Shown here in pieces: positions 46,334 to 58,011 of a stretch of 64,000 bases of DNA. The DNA comes from Dacryopinax spathularia (taxonomy: Eukaryota > Basidiomycota > Dacrymycetes > Dacrymycetales > Dacrymycetaceae): contig JBBPFI010000008.1 in NCBI GenBank assembly GCA_037974965.1, forward strand, positions 744,001 to 808,000. The letters are read 5' to 3'. Each line of letters opens with the position of its first letter. Within the stretch, counting starts at the first letter, position 1. The position numbers were made by a program, and so were the translations under genes. The notes below the pieces were generated by a model. It ran no database searches and was not told where the DNA came from. It worked only from the letters and a program-made list of their open reading frames with translations.

Positions 46334-48121
46334 ATGTCTGCTTTATGGCGGCTCTTTGGGGGTATATCTTGGCTTCATTCGAAACGCTCCCTGAAAAACC
46401 ATGTCGACGGTGTTGCTGGAGCATGGACCAACGGGCCTGTTGGTGCTGGGACGCCTAGCGACAATGCCAGCACAGGGGCGACTTCCCGCAGCATGGCTGC
46501 TCCACGAGACTTCCATGAAGTCAAACTGGTCGTCCAGACGTATCCTGAAGGACAAGCTTGTCCTCTCAACACAGCGGGACTTAACACTGGCAAGACATTG
46601 CTTACCGAGCCTACCCTGCTTAACCAGCAGCTGGCTATCTTGCAGCATCACCGAGATGCAGAAGGCATCCATGACTATGCTGAACTTCCACCTGGAGCCA
46701 TGTATCGTCTGCCCGACTCTTCAGTGATTCTTATTGAGAGAAAGCTCGGCACGGGAATGGCGGCAACAGTGTACCTTGCACAAAAGATTCTGTCAGTGCT
46801 GCACCTCATTCAGTCACTGAGTTATCATCAGCCTAACGCTTGACTCCAGCCCTGATGCCGACTCACCAAGGTTCTGTGCTGCCAAAGTCCTCTCTTCCCG
46901 CTTCTCGGAGGGCGCAGGAAGCACGGAGCTCGATTTTCTGCGCCGCATTCAATCAAGGGACCGTGAGCATCCGGGCTACAAACACGTGATTCACCTGCTA
47001 TCTGCATGCTGGCTCAACAGCCCATTTGGTCGGCACATTTTCATGCTGGAAACCTTGCTTGCTCAAGGACTGCATCGGGACATGGCTTTCCGCCTGTCTA
47101 TGGCTCAGAAAAAACAAATTTTCGCTGAGTTGGCTGCTGGCCTGGTGTATCTGCACAATGAGTGCGGAATCATTCACGCAGGTACGATGAATCATTTAGG
47201 GGCCGCAACTACATTATAGCTAAGCAAGCTTGTTATGAGCAGATTTGACTTTGGCAAATGTTCTCCTCAAAGTGCCCCAAAGCCTTGAGGTCCATGGTAT
47301 TACCTTACCAGCAGAAGCTTGGATTAATCTGTCTATCGTCGAAGACCCCTCCCACCCAGCCTTATGGGTTGACCTCCATGTGGGAGCGGATGGAGTTCGT
47401 ATGCCCCTCGCCATGGATCAGCCCCTGCGACTGCCCACCCTTGAGTATGCAAGCATCTGCATTGCAGATTTCAGTTCGGGTGAGGCCGCTTCTGTCTAAG
47501 CCTCATGGATAGTCTCCTACTCACAAAACGACGCACAGCGGCATGGAGCGGCAGGGGTTGCAGTGGGCTGGCCCAGAATGCAGCCACACGTGCCCCAGAG
47601 ATCAGGCTTGGCGCACAGTGGGACACACCCATCGATTTATGGAGCCTGGGCCATATCGTGAGCAAGACTTGGACTCGGTGGCTCCGCCCTCTGATGTTCC
47701 TAGTGCTTCCAACTGCTGACAGGCGAAGATTTGGTCAATGAGCCTCCCTTGGGAGCCGTGGATTCCAATGATGGATACCACCTTGCTGCCCTTAGCACAC
47801 TTCTGGGTCTGCACGAGGGCTCGGAGGAGGATTGGCCTCGATGGTCGGAGTTTTTCCAGAAAGATGGTGAGCCATGCAAATGCCGCCGATGCTGGGCCTT
47901 GGCTAAGATGGGGACTTTCAGGAACCCCTTTGGTATTGGACTATGTCCCTAGGGCCACTCTGGAAGATCACCTCAAGCCTCACTTTCCTGCCCATTTGGA
48001 CGAGCTGGCCCTCTGTGCCAACTTCCTGCAGCAGCTCTTAGCATTTCGGCCTTCCGACCGAGCCAGCGCCGCGTCTGTGGCAGCTCACCCATGGTTAGCA
48101 GGCACGAGCATATCGCCCTAG
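46334..48121 (+). CDS. protein kinase, divergent catalytic loop
   Basis: Start ATG at 46334 (MSALWRLFGG). Eukaryotic kinase fold across about five exons: glycine loop KLGTGMAATVYLA, VAIK-like FCAAKVL, hinge FMLETLL, AAGLVYLHNECGIIHA joined to DLTLANVLL, metal loop IADFSS, APEIRLGAQWDTPIDLWSLG, then CFQLLTGEDLVNEPP, a C-lobe and a typical end (RPSDRASAASVAAHPWL). Introns at about 46791-46850, 47180-47241, 47479-47536 and about 47660-47706 restore frame. The catalytic Asp and Asn are present (HAD-LTLAN), but the usual Lys after the Asp is Thr and DFG reads DFS. The general shape recalls mushroom SRPK-like kinases. It could be weakly active or a pseudokinase. Confidence 0.62.
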
Positions 48122-48345
48122 TATGCCGGGCACGACTTGGAAGCATGGAAGGCCCTCTTTTCTCTGCATTATTCCCCCACTTCTTCTTCATACTTATTCC
48201 CATGCTGTCTACACAGCTATGTTTGTATTCTTGGAATAGGAGGATGGTGTAATAAAGTTGTTGTACGGCCTGGAAGTAAAAACCTGAGGACCCTTACTAC
48301 CCCTCTGCAAGCAACAACCAGCCGACATCTCTGCTGCGCTATAGC

Positions 48346-51300
48346 ATGGGTAAAATCGGGAGCAAAACCTCTTTTTGCCCCAACCCCTCTTGCAACTTGC
48401 GGTTTAGGGGTGACCGCGGCGTCTCTGTCCACCTTTCAAGGAGCCGAGCTTGCCGCGATTGGCTTTCAACTTCTCAACGGGACCCAGTACCTCTGCTATC
48501 CCTTGAACACCTGGATGGCTGGAAGCTAGACCCAGAATCAGAGGCGGACCTTTCCATGGGAGCTGAGCCAGGGAGGTACAAACCGAGTGAAAACGACACG
48601 GCCGGAGAGCTTTTAGACCCAGAAGACCCAGAAGAGCAGCACTTGACAGCCGGGCGCAACGGAATCGCCCAGGACCCCTTTATGCATGCTGAGGAAGAAG
48701 AGCATTGCATCGATGCCACACCACATCGAGCGCCTGGGATGCCGCCCGAAGCAACGGTGTACAGGACATATCTGGGGAACAACTTTGAGGAGAAAGTCAT
48801 CGGGTATGCCCCTACAAGTTGGGAGGACATCCAAGCCCAAGAAGAGCAATCAGGGAGCCTTTTCAGGGGTTTCAAAAATGCGGCGGAGTGGGAGATGGCA
48901 TATTTCCTGAAGACCTCCAACATGACTCAAGGGGACATCAATACTTACCTTAAGACGGCATATGTGAGGAAGGCAACTTATTATTTTCGATACTTGGCTG
49001 ATACACCCGCTTCAAAATAGGCTGCGGCAAGACCGCTATCGTTCACCAATGTGGCCCAGCTAGACAGAAAGCTTGAGGCACTCCCAGGGGGGCCCACTTG
49101 GAGGCACAAGACTATTCGACTAGCTCAAGCACCTGAGCAACCCCGGCTTCTGCTCTACCGGGAGCCCATTGAATGCCTAGAGCATCTCTTGGGCAATCCG
49201 ACTTTCAAGGAGGACTTGATTCTCGAGCCATATTTTGAATACATGGACGACATGCACTCTGAGAGGCTTTTTAACAAGATGCCGGCAGGAGACTACTGCT
49301 GCCAAGTCCAGGTTTGCGGTTCCTTGCATTTAATGAGGGAACCATAGCTTGATTTCTTCCTTCTTCTCCTTTAGAGCACGCTCCCAACCTCCACAACATT
49401 CCTGCCCATCATATTGGCATCAGACAAAACCCACCTCACCAACCATTCGGGAGACAAGACAGCACATCCAATTTACATCACAACCGGAGCTATCAGGAAA
49501 GCTATACGGGCCAAGACCAGCAGAAGAGCTTGGTTGCTGCTGGCATATATACCGACTGATAAATTTGTTGGGGAATGGAGCTCAAAGACCGAACGACGGG
49601 TCATGCAGAACCTTCTACTCAAGCCGATGTGGCATGAGTGCATGCGCCATATCACCGCGCCTCTCATCAAGATAGCAACAATTCCCCGCGCCATGGTGGA
49701 CTCCTCTGGCCGCATTCTCAACGTTGTCGCCCGAATAGCGGCCTGGTCTGCAGACATTCAGGAGCAGCTCCTGATTGCATGCCTGGCCAACAACAGCTGT
49801 GTTTCTTGCATGGCGTCTGTAGCAGAGTTTGACGATGAAAAGGAACATCCTGCTCGCACCGGGGCCTGGAATTTGGCCACTCTTCGACGCCTCAGAAGAG
49901 AACACCCACACCTGAGCACGTACAAGTTTCAGCAGCTCTGCTCAAAAGAAGGGCTGAACGGCGTGGAGAACCCTTTCTGGGCAGAGCTACCACACTTCGA
50001 TATATGCAGCGTGCTCACTCAGGACGTCCTTAATGGCCTCCACAAGGGCTTCTTTGACCACACAGCACAATGGGTCCTGGACACAGTGGGAAGGGAGGAA
50101 ATGGACCTTCGATTTCAGAAGATACCAACAGCCTCTGGCATGGACTTCTTCCCGGAGGGGATCAGCGGCATCTCACAATGGACAGGCCGAACACATCGCA
50201 CCCTGGAGCGCCTAATTCTGGCTTCTGCAGCAGGGGCAGAAGGAATGACACCCAGGGCAACGAAAGCTACAAGGGCACATCTTGATTTCATCCAACTAGC
50301 AAGATATCCCAGCCACAGCACGAGCACCCTTCAGTATCTTGAAGATGTCATGCACACTTTCTACAAGAATCGTTGGGAGTTTGTGGCAAACGGCACAAGA
50401 GCCCTCGGCCATTTCCGCATACAAAAACTTCATAATCTGTGCCACTGGAGGAAGAACATTGAGCTTTTAGGCGCTCCTGACAACTACAACACGGAAACTC
50501 CTGAGCGATACCATATAGAGTATGCAAAAGATGCATACAGGGCAACGAACAGGAAACAACATATGCGACAAATGGTTAATTGGCTGGACCTTCAAGACAA
50601 AATTCATGCATTCCAGGCATACTTAACTTGGCGCCTCGGAACTCCTGAAGATGAGGAACCAAGTTTGGAGGATGGCTATGATGAGAAGGAAGTTGAGGAG
50701 TTGGCAGCAGAGAGTGAGCGGCAGTTGGAAGGAGGAATGGAGCAGCCATGGACCAAGGGCCTCAGGGAGCAGGCTAGGACAAGTAAGCTTCCAACCACAT
50801 ACAGACTCGGAGTTTCCCCTACTTACCCCGCAAAAGGGGAAGAAAAGGACACAAGGTCTATGACCCTCTCTCCCATGCATCTTCTTGCAACGAAGCCTCA
50901 CATTGAAAATATGCCTCTGGCTGAGGTTTCAAGGCTGTTTGGTCTTCCTAAACTCAGGGAAAAGCTCTTATTGTTTTGCGCCAACAAGGCAAACCAAAGA
51001 GGGAAGGAACTTCACCGTGTTCCTCACGGATTTCATCTCCCATCTGAATTCACCCACCTGGATGTCTGGTTCAATGTTCGACTCTGTCTGCCTAAGCTGG
51101 ATGAACAATTTGGCGGAGACGGTGTTAGAAGGGTTCTGGCACGCCCTTCACTCGGTTCCGTAGGCAATTCTTCTTCCCTCAGCAACAGGGCGAAAAAAGT
51201 ACTGCGGCCTGCCCACCGGTATGATCCTGTTCTTGTGAGTATAGATAGTGAGCTGGCCAGCAGTGAGACACTTTCTGGTATGACCCCACATCTGCATAAC

Positions 51301-51677
51301 CTTTTCCCCTCTGAACATCTCTTGCAGGATTACAATGCGCTCGGCTTCGGCTGATTTTTCGGGGCAGTGGCCAGGACCCTTCCTCAAGAGGGCTTTGCAA
51401 GGAACCCCTGGCATTCGTCCACTGGTATACCAAGACAAAGGAGCAGCCAGAGCCGCATATCTTGATGTATAAGGTAGCCCTTCAAAAGCAAGCCAGCACG
51501 GGAGAGCCTGCTTCTCATATCATTCCCCTCTATTCTGTTGTTCGGAACTGCCCTCTTGTTCCTGACTGGGGGAAAGAGGTGGATCCTAACCTTTCCTCTT
51601 TGAATGTCTTGGACTTCTGGCAGAGATTCTACATCAACTCTTTTTCCGATCTCCTCACATACATGTCTGTTTACTAA
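48346..51677 (+). CDS. Plavaka transposase (inner element), four exons, intact
   Basis: DNA transposase of the Plavaka family. Exons 48346-48963, 49021-49311, 49375-51238 and 51328-51677 give about 1040 residues in one frame with TAA at 51675-51677. An N-terminal C2HC/C2H2-like finger reads FCPNPSCNLRFRGDRG then VHLSRSRACRDW. Family landmarks: YREPIECLEHLLGNPTF, LPIILASDKTHLTNHSGDK, AHPIYITTGAIRKAIR, LLLAYIPTDKFVG, PFWAELPHFDICSVLTQD, VLNGLHKGFFDHTAQW, GRTHRTLERLI, RIQKLHNLCHWRKNIELLGA, PDNYNTETPERYHIEYAKDA, RLRLIFRGSGQ, HIIPLYSVVRNCPLVPDWG and FYINSFSDLLTY. Every intron has GT-AG ends and is 57-89 nt. It sits at the right end of the inner element and is the obvious candidate to mobilise it. 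Confidence 0.85.
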
Positions 51678-52121
51678 TAGAAACAGTCCTTGAAGCAAGA
51701 CTCATTTCTCCTTCATTTACTTTCTTACTTCCTTTATATCCTCCTCCCCATAAGGTTTGAAATGGGATAATTTATTCTCATTCCATAAGGAATACAACAA
51801 ACATATATTTCCCTTCATTTGCTATCTTGGGAATGTATACAGCACTCTTCAGACTTTTGACTTAATATTTCATAGATATTGGAATAGTGGAAAAATCAAG
51901 TAATATGGTGAGGTACGGACTTGGAAAAACAATTGCAGATTGATTGCTCTCAGACTATGAAGACAGATTTTAGCGCTCCTAGCCTATTTCGACTTGATGC
52001 GCTACCAATTAGAATAAGGAGAGTAGTAATATTTGTTTTAACCTACGCACCCCCTACCCTTTTCTAATTTAGGACACTTTTAGACTATATAGTCAACCAA
52101 GCCTAAATGCTTTAGACAGTG
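51678..52121. other. AT-rich right subterminal region of the inner element
   Basis: Noncoding, AT-rich. It ends in an imperfect hairpin CTAAA-TGC-TTTAG (52103-52115) and CAGTG at the boundary. It separates the 3' ends of two convergent Plavaka genes that belong to different elements. Confidence 0.6.
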
Positions 52122-52126
52122 GAAGC
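52122..52126. repeat. candidate target-site duplication GAAGC, right copy
   Basis: Matches 13401-13405. The inferred empty site would lie in the loop of a hairpin: CATCAGGAAATG on one side and CATTTCCTGATG on the other, ten bases apart. Confidence 0.5.
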
Positions 52127-54882
52127 ACATTTCCTGATGTTTCTGAACCACTCCACATATGCCAGAAGCAATGTCGGTAGTTCGTCCGTCACTGGCACAC
52201 GAAAGACACATCGCAGGCGGCCAACAGAGAGACCTTTGAGTCCCCCTGAGCGACCTGTTGCGCCAGTGTCAATCAGGACCGTGTCAAACTGGGGTACAGC
52301 GGAAGGCCCTCGGGTAACGCATTCACAGGCGGGTCAGCAGCAAATCACATTGCGCCCAGGCGTAGCTTGACCATGCAGAAGCGATAAGCGGATGACCAAC
52401 TTGACAAAACAGTCAAAGCGTGTATCGGAGTCAGGTCGCCACAAGGTTTTCGGATAGGCCTGGTCCAGATAAGCGCAGAGCTTGCCCACCAGATCCAGCA
52501 CATGGAACATGTGCTGGATCTGATCGACTTTCAAGGCTGGGAAGGGTGAGAATTGGGCCACGGTATGCTTGGGTATCGGTTGGCTCAGTGTGGGCACAGA
52601 ATCGGAGGTAACGCCTTGGGTAACGCTTGGGTTACACCATTGCAGAAACGTGTCGAACTTATCGACATGCTCCCTCCTATCCAGCCAAGTCGTCATGTGG
52701 GCTATATAGTCTTTGCAATTACCAGCACGATAACCCATCTTGACATAGTTGATGTGCAGCCGCTCGGGAAGTTCGGTGTCAAAGTTGTCAGGGGCACCCA
52801 ACCATCGGATGGTGGCCATGTAGTGCTGGAGCTTGTGGAGCTTAGGGATGCCATCGAATCCCTTACAGCTCTCCGCTGCAAGAAAGATGTCCTTATTGGA
52901 GTGGAACTCATGAAGCAGGTGCTCCATTCGATCAAGGCTGTCTTCAGTGGGCCAAGGCAAATGCGCCAAATAGATGAAGTCGAGTAACACCTTGGCTGCT
53001 CGAAGGACTGAGGCATTGCACCGACCTGGATTGCCGAGCAACAGGGGTACAAACATTTTCTCCATATTCTTGTGCTTGGTCCCTGTGGTTTGACTCAGTC
53101 CCGAAATGCCTTTAGAGAAGGCGCGGGTTTCGAAATGGGGTGGGGTGACGCGGTAACGCTCGTCAAGTTCTTCTCTTCCTACCAGGTCCAGACACCACTT
53201 GACCAGGTGATCCTTGAAGACGCCTTTGTGTAGCTCATGCAAGCCGTCCGGGGTGAGACAGGCGAAGATGTCGGTGTGTGGTAGACCGACCCAGAACGGC
53301 TTCATGATGGGCAACATGCCGATCGGATGGACCTGCCTCTTGAACTCGGTAACGGCCTTACAAGGTCCATGGGACGCAGCTTGCGCTTCGGTCTGGGTGA
53401 CGAGCTTCTCAAAATCAGCCTGATGACGCAAGCGGGGAAAGCCCAGAGAGCCCTTTTCCTCCGGCTCGACCAGGCACATGGGACATCTCTGGCTCTTGCA
53501 GCAGGCTACGAGGCACTGCTCTGGATAGTCGGCACTGTATGCGGCCAGAATGGGGAATATTTGGCAGACATTACCATTGCCACAGGTCATGGTAACGCCT
53601 GTCCATCCTGCTTCCCCGAGTGGTTCGAGCACATCGGCCATGCACTGGTGGAACAATTGTCGTTCCAGCAGGGACTTCCGGGCTTGTGAGACACCGACAG
53701 CCTTCTGTGTGGGCAAGTATGCCAGGAGCATCCTGGCATGCTCGCTCGGCTTGCGACACTGACTCTTGCAAATGTTGCCAATCGACAAGTAAACTGGATA
53801 TGCCGCTGTGTGGCTGGTGAAGTGGCTCAGCTGGGTCTTATCGCTTGCCAAAATGACAGGACATATGGTGGCTGCATCTCCCAGGTGTGCCTAGCGAGTA
53901 CCAGGGATGAGTAACGCCTCTGAGGTACAGGTAACGCATGGGTTACCTGTAGCTCATGCCACCAGTCCCCATCTTCCATCTCCGCATACACTCTCGCCCT
54001 CCCATCCAAATGAAGAGTGGTCTGCCAAGGTCGATAAGCCATTTGAGGCGCGAAGTGGGGATTCCCCATCAGTTCTCGGACCAGTTCGACAGGATTTCGG
54101 AACCACATCTCGACCGCCTGGGGAGCTGTCTGTCCAGGGATGGGGTCGATTGAATATGATCGACATTGCCAAGGAGGTGTTCGAGGCAGACTGTCTACAG
54201 TCTGGAGCATTCCTCTGCTCTTCTCAAACACACTGTGTTCCCGTGTGATCATCTGCAAATACGCGTTACCCATATGTTATCGACCCGACAGCTCCGTCTG
54301 ACGTACCACTTGTGTGCTCAGCAGTTCATCCAGCTTATTACGACTCACTCCAGCATTGATGGCCCAATGCACCCATTCCCATTCCTGAAATGAACCGAAT
54401 GGTCCCCAAGTCGATGTGTTACCTGCTCGCTGTGCTCCTTCCAGGGCCGTCTTCCATTGCTGGAACTCGTGACTCTGCTCCCCCAGACTACACCCACCTG
54501 GAAGATGCTGGTATAGTGGCCGTTGGGAGCCCATGATTGGGGTCATGGCGGCCTGTGAAGGGAACGCATTACCATGACTGGGCGGGTGACGGGGAAACTC
54601 ACCATCCCAGTCCGTGCCTAACTCCCCTTGCTCCTCTCTCCAGCCGGCAGGGGGCTCATCGTTGACTCCTACATCCCAGTCATGCAATGCATAACAGCCC
54701 CCCTTCCTTTCGGCAATTCGCTGATGGGCATGTTCCAGTCCAGCTCTGCAGCAGGGCAGTGATGATGCGGCATGTTTCCGTCTAGCATCACTGGTTTTGA
54801 AGCGTTTCGGACACCAGAGGCAGTGGAGCTGGTCTCTAGGGCGGTATGCTTTGGGCGACAAAGGCCTGGAGACCGGTGTCAT
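52122..54882 (-). pseudogene. Plavaka transposase (outer element), main part, interrupted
   Basis: Start ATG at 54880-54882. Exons 54882-54307, 54252-53947, 53890-52349 and 52288-52122 (cut). C2H2-like finger LHCLWCPKRFKTSDARRKH near residue 19. Landmarks: WFRNPVELVRELMGNPHF, GDWWHELQ, ICPVILASDKTQLSHF, YPVYLSIGNICKS, ARMLLAYLPTQKAVG, PFWVGLPHTDIFACLTPD, LHELHKGVFKDHLVKWC, GTKHKNMEKMF, KLHKLQHYMATIRWLGA, PDNFDTELPERLHINYVKM, FDTVLIDTGATGRSGGLKG, GRLRCVFRVP and LLLAYVEWFRNIRKCAS. There the homology stops and AT-rich DNA begins. The missing end is at 13139-13405. All three introns contain the outer motif, and the second starts with it (GTAACC as donor). Presumably inactive because it is split. 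Confidence 0.8.
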
Positions 54883-55240
54883 AAAGGGAAAATCGGGCAG
54901 AGGTCGTGCTCACTGGAACCGTTATCCATTACCACCGCCGACTTTTGACCTGCTGGCACTTGCTCGCTTGCTGAGGGGTGTCTTGTGGCGGATGATATAT
55001 CCTTCAAGAGGCTGTTGTTGATGTTGTGCAGTTGATTTGGCCCTGCAGTTCAGCGGTTCAACATGCAGACAGCCAAACCAGCAGGCTGCCTGTCAAGCAG
55101 ACCTCATATCCAGGGGAGTAACAGGTAATGTTATGGCCCTCCAAAGGCCCATGAACAAGTTCTGAGGGGTTCTAACGACTGGTATGTGCTGCCATTCCAT
55201 GCGGAAACATGTAATTAGCGGAGGAATGACGGAACGTTAC

Positions 55241-55946
55241 TGTCAGGGGACGTACCTTTTTCGACCCTAAAGCCTGGATTCCCGATCACGGCCGCATGCC
55301 CATGGCCACCCAACAAGAGCTTCTATCGCCTATCTCCACCGATCACCGGTGATAGGACTAACACCGGTGCTGCCCAGAAGCCTAGTCAATGGCCAGACGT
55401 GCCACCAGTCAGGGACGTGCCGCTCATGCCCTTATTGCTGCCATTGGCGGATTGCCACCTTAACCCCACCATCTTCCAAGGGCTTCCTATCGATTCTAAG
55501 CGCCCAGGGACCAGCTACAGGACCCACAGCCATGGGCCCGGGCATACACACAGGTTTGAGTATGCACTGCCATGACACCACGCACTGCCATGCACTGCCA
55601 TGGAGTCATCCTGACACGCGATGACTGTACTGCTGTGCTATACTCATCCCTTACCCATTCCCTAGTCATTCTGACGTCTTCTGACACATTCTGACGCTTT
55701 CTGAGGTCTTTCAGAACCTCCCATAGCAAGGGATAGCCTTTAGGGCTACCAGGTATAAATATAGAGCCTTTAGGGCCTCTATCCCCTTAGATCCGGTCTC
55801 TGGGGAAATTCCACCATTGTAACTACCTAGGCACTCGATCCAATACACTCTCTGTCATCCCTAAACGACCCCTTGCACTCTGTCTGGATGCTACCCCGTC
55901 TCTCTGTTCACCCGCAGTAGCCTTGTTATTGTGGTGTGCCCTCACA
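55241..55946 (+). mobile_element. solo LTR of an LTR retrotransposon
   Basis: 706-bp fossil beginning TGTCAGGGGA and ending CCCTCACA, flanked by a 5-bp direct repeat GTTAC (55236-55240 and 55947-55951). It contains TATAAATATA near 55754 followed by a pyrimidine-rich region, as expected of LTR promoter structure. Family not assigned (Ty1/copia or Ty3/gypsy type). It sits inside a repeat whose uninterrupted relative is at about 57742-57905. No internal region is present. The exactly kept target duplication suggests a fairly recent insertion. Confidence 0.72.
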
Positions 55947-56204
55947 GTTACCGGGTAACGCTAACCCAGTCACGTGAGCGGCGCCTGCCATGCCATCGGG
56001 ACACTTGTCGCTGTTGCTCCATTCGATGTCATCACAGGCCGACTGAGGCCAAGCGGGTGATCCAGCCTCTCCTGCGAGCTCTGTGCAGGAGTGATGCAAC
56101 CAGTGGACGCAGCTTGAGGAAGTGATGCGACCAGTTGACCCCAGACCATTATGGTCAGCCGACTCTGATTGTGCATACAAGTATACAGAAGAGGCCTGGT
56201 CAAT

Positions 56205-56675
56205 CCATCTCATGGACAACAAACTCAAATGCCCTATCTGCAGCCATACGTTCACTCGCAGTGATTGCAAGCTCCATATAGTATTCCCCCAAAAAGGCCC
56301 CCCACTGGAAATATCCACATAGCTGCGAGAGCCAAATGAGTTCTCGTACCATAACCTCTTGCAGTGACTCCGAATGGGGCCATTTCTACGGCGATCACAA
56401 GGATCGTATCCAGCAAGCTGTTCAGCAACTGCACCAGGATGGGCCACACGAGGCCCATCCTGATGTGCCATCTCACCACAATACACCCAAGGACTAGGCA
56501 GTCTTGTCAATCGAAAGACGCTATCCTTGTCCCACAATTGGGAAACATGTTTCTTGCGACTGAACGGTCACCCACAGAGGGGATGTGCTCTGACATGGTA
56601 GGTTGGTCCATCTCATGGACGACAAACTCAAATGCCCTGTTTGTGCCCATACGTTCACTCGCAAGGATGGTGGGT
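56205..56675 (+). pseudogene. two copies of a transposase-type zinc-finger fragment
   Basis: Two direct, diverged copies: 56205-56270 reads MDNKLKCPICSHTFTRSD and 56604-56668 reads MDDKLKCPVCAHTFTRKD, each with CxxC then a TFTR context. They resemble N-terminal fingers of KDZ/Plavaka-type proteins. The flanking frames do not stay open, so these are fragments. Confidence 0.55.
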
Positions 56676-57114
56676 GAAGTATTGGGCCACCCGCTTCAAA
56701 GAGCAATCAGCCACTTGCAGTAGGGCCCTATCTATGGAGCTAACCGCAGATGGATGGATCAGCTTGCGGAGCCATAGCTGCAACCTACGAAACTCAGGAA
56801 GTGTCTGCGTTGATCAACCATTCTTCTAGGATGAAGGCATCGAACAACCGGGAGAAAGTCGAGGATCAGGCTTTCGAGCAGAAGAAACATATGAGAAGTT
56901 AGCACCACTCCCTTTCCTCATTCTTCCATGCACTCAGGGGTTACCCAGTTCTCAAAAGGAAGGTGGAAAACAACCTGCTTCATAAGGTGGAGGGAGTCAA
57001 GGGGGGCAGTAGCCTCTCTACAGTGAAGTGCCCACCTTGTTGGATTCGCCACGCTTCAGTGGGGTCACTGAAACCACAAGTGCTTAGGCAGAACAGACAA
57101 TGCCGCACGCCTTC

Positions 57115-57432
57115 GTTCTCTCCATTACCATCATGGCGCCTAATCGTCACGCTATCTCCAGTTTGCCCTCCAGGCAACGATCCCGCTCACCTGGGGACGC
57201 AGGGAGTGAATAGCAACCCGACTCCGATGATCCGACTACCAATGCCATAGCACTTTTGTCACTCTAATAGGTTGTTCTCTCCATTAGCACCATGGCGCCT
57301 ACTCGTCACGCTATCTCCAGTTTGCCCTCCAGGCAACAATCTCACACCCGGGGACGCAGGGAGTGAATATCAACCCGACTCCGACGATCCGACTACTGAT
57401 GCCATAGCACTTTTGTAACTCTAATAGGTTGT
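57115..57432. repeat. two tandem copies of about 159 bp
   Basis: 57115-57273 and 57274-57432 are direct repeats, about 90 percent alike, sharing CATGGCGCCTA, GTTTGCCCTCCAGGCAAC, CGGGGACGCAGGGAGTGAAT-type segments and ending TCTAATAGGTTGT. No coding function seen. Confidence 0.85.
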
Positions 57433-58011
57433 CAACCATATGCATACATGTTGAACAGAATACTGAGATACTCGAGACCAATCAAGCGACCACACTGCAC
57501 TGACCTCCTCTCGTGCTTGACCTCAAGCTGGTTGCTTGCCATCCTGATGTGTCCTCCCACTGGCCCTTCTCTCCATCAAGGGTATTGCAAGTGACCAGCA
57601 TATGGCTGAAGCACATGATCAGGCAGACAAGGGCCCTCCCCATGCCATGTTTTGCCATGTTACACTCAATGGTAAGGCAAGCTCCTCAAACCAAAAGTGT
57701 CATCCTTATCCCACCATCAGTTGCAACTGCTGCCTCTTGCCAAATGGTAATGTTGTAGCCCTGCAAAGCCCCATGGGGGCATGTGGAGCGCTCCAAGTGT
57801 CATGCCATGCGCCTACGGACCCTGATTGTGTTATTTCAGACAACTAATTAGCGGAGGAATGCCGGAACTTTTTTGGGTAACGCTAACGGGGTCACATGAC
57901 AACAATATTTACAATGATCTTGATGCCGTGCACCAGGTTTAAATGGAAGCGGACCCACTTACATCGTCCATCACCCTCATCGACTTCCTTGAGTTACCCT
58001 CCACCTTTCCC

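Larger units (their letters stand above)
13406..52121. mobile_element. INNER element: about 38.7-kb cargo-bearing Plavaka transposon
   Basis: Defined by the two halves of the Plavaka gene that flank it, by AT-rich DNA at both ends (13406-14350 and 51678-52121) and by absence of the outer GGTAACG motif. The right end carries a complete plus-strand Plavaka transposase and the left end a DUF6532-like gene. Cargo between them: TET/JBP-like oxygenase, three JmjC-like paralogs, four F-box/LRR-like genes, an unknown Pro-rich gene and a kinase. Six foldback palindromes lie between the genes. Both tips have short imperfect hairpins (TTTAG-TG-CTAAA on the left, CTAAA-TGC-TTTAG on the right), and the right tip ends CAGTG. 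No long terminal inverted repeat was recognised. The exact ends are tentative. Confidence 0.6.
54883..58011. other. spacer between divergent outer-element genes
   Basis: No intact gene. It holds a solo LTR, two diverged finger-coding fragments, a tandem duplication, and a repeat present at about 55127-55240 plus 55947-55980 and again at about 57742-57905 (shared: TAATTAGCGGAGGAATG, GGGTAACGCTAAC and GTCAC-TGA). ORFs here are short and unsupported. Confidence 0.6.

Noticed and set aside
13406-52121. Starship or Helitron identity for the inner element
   Set aside because: No tyrosine recombinase of the DUF3435 type and no Rep/helicase gene was seen; the hairpins at the tips alone are not enough.
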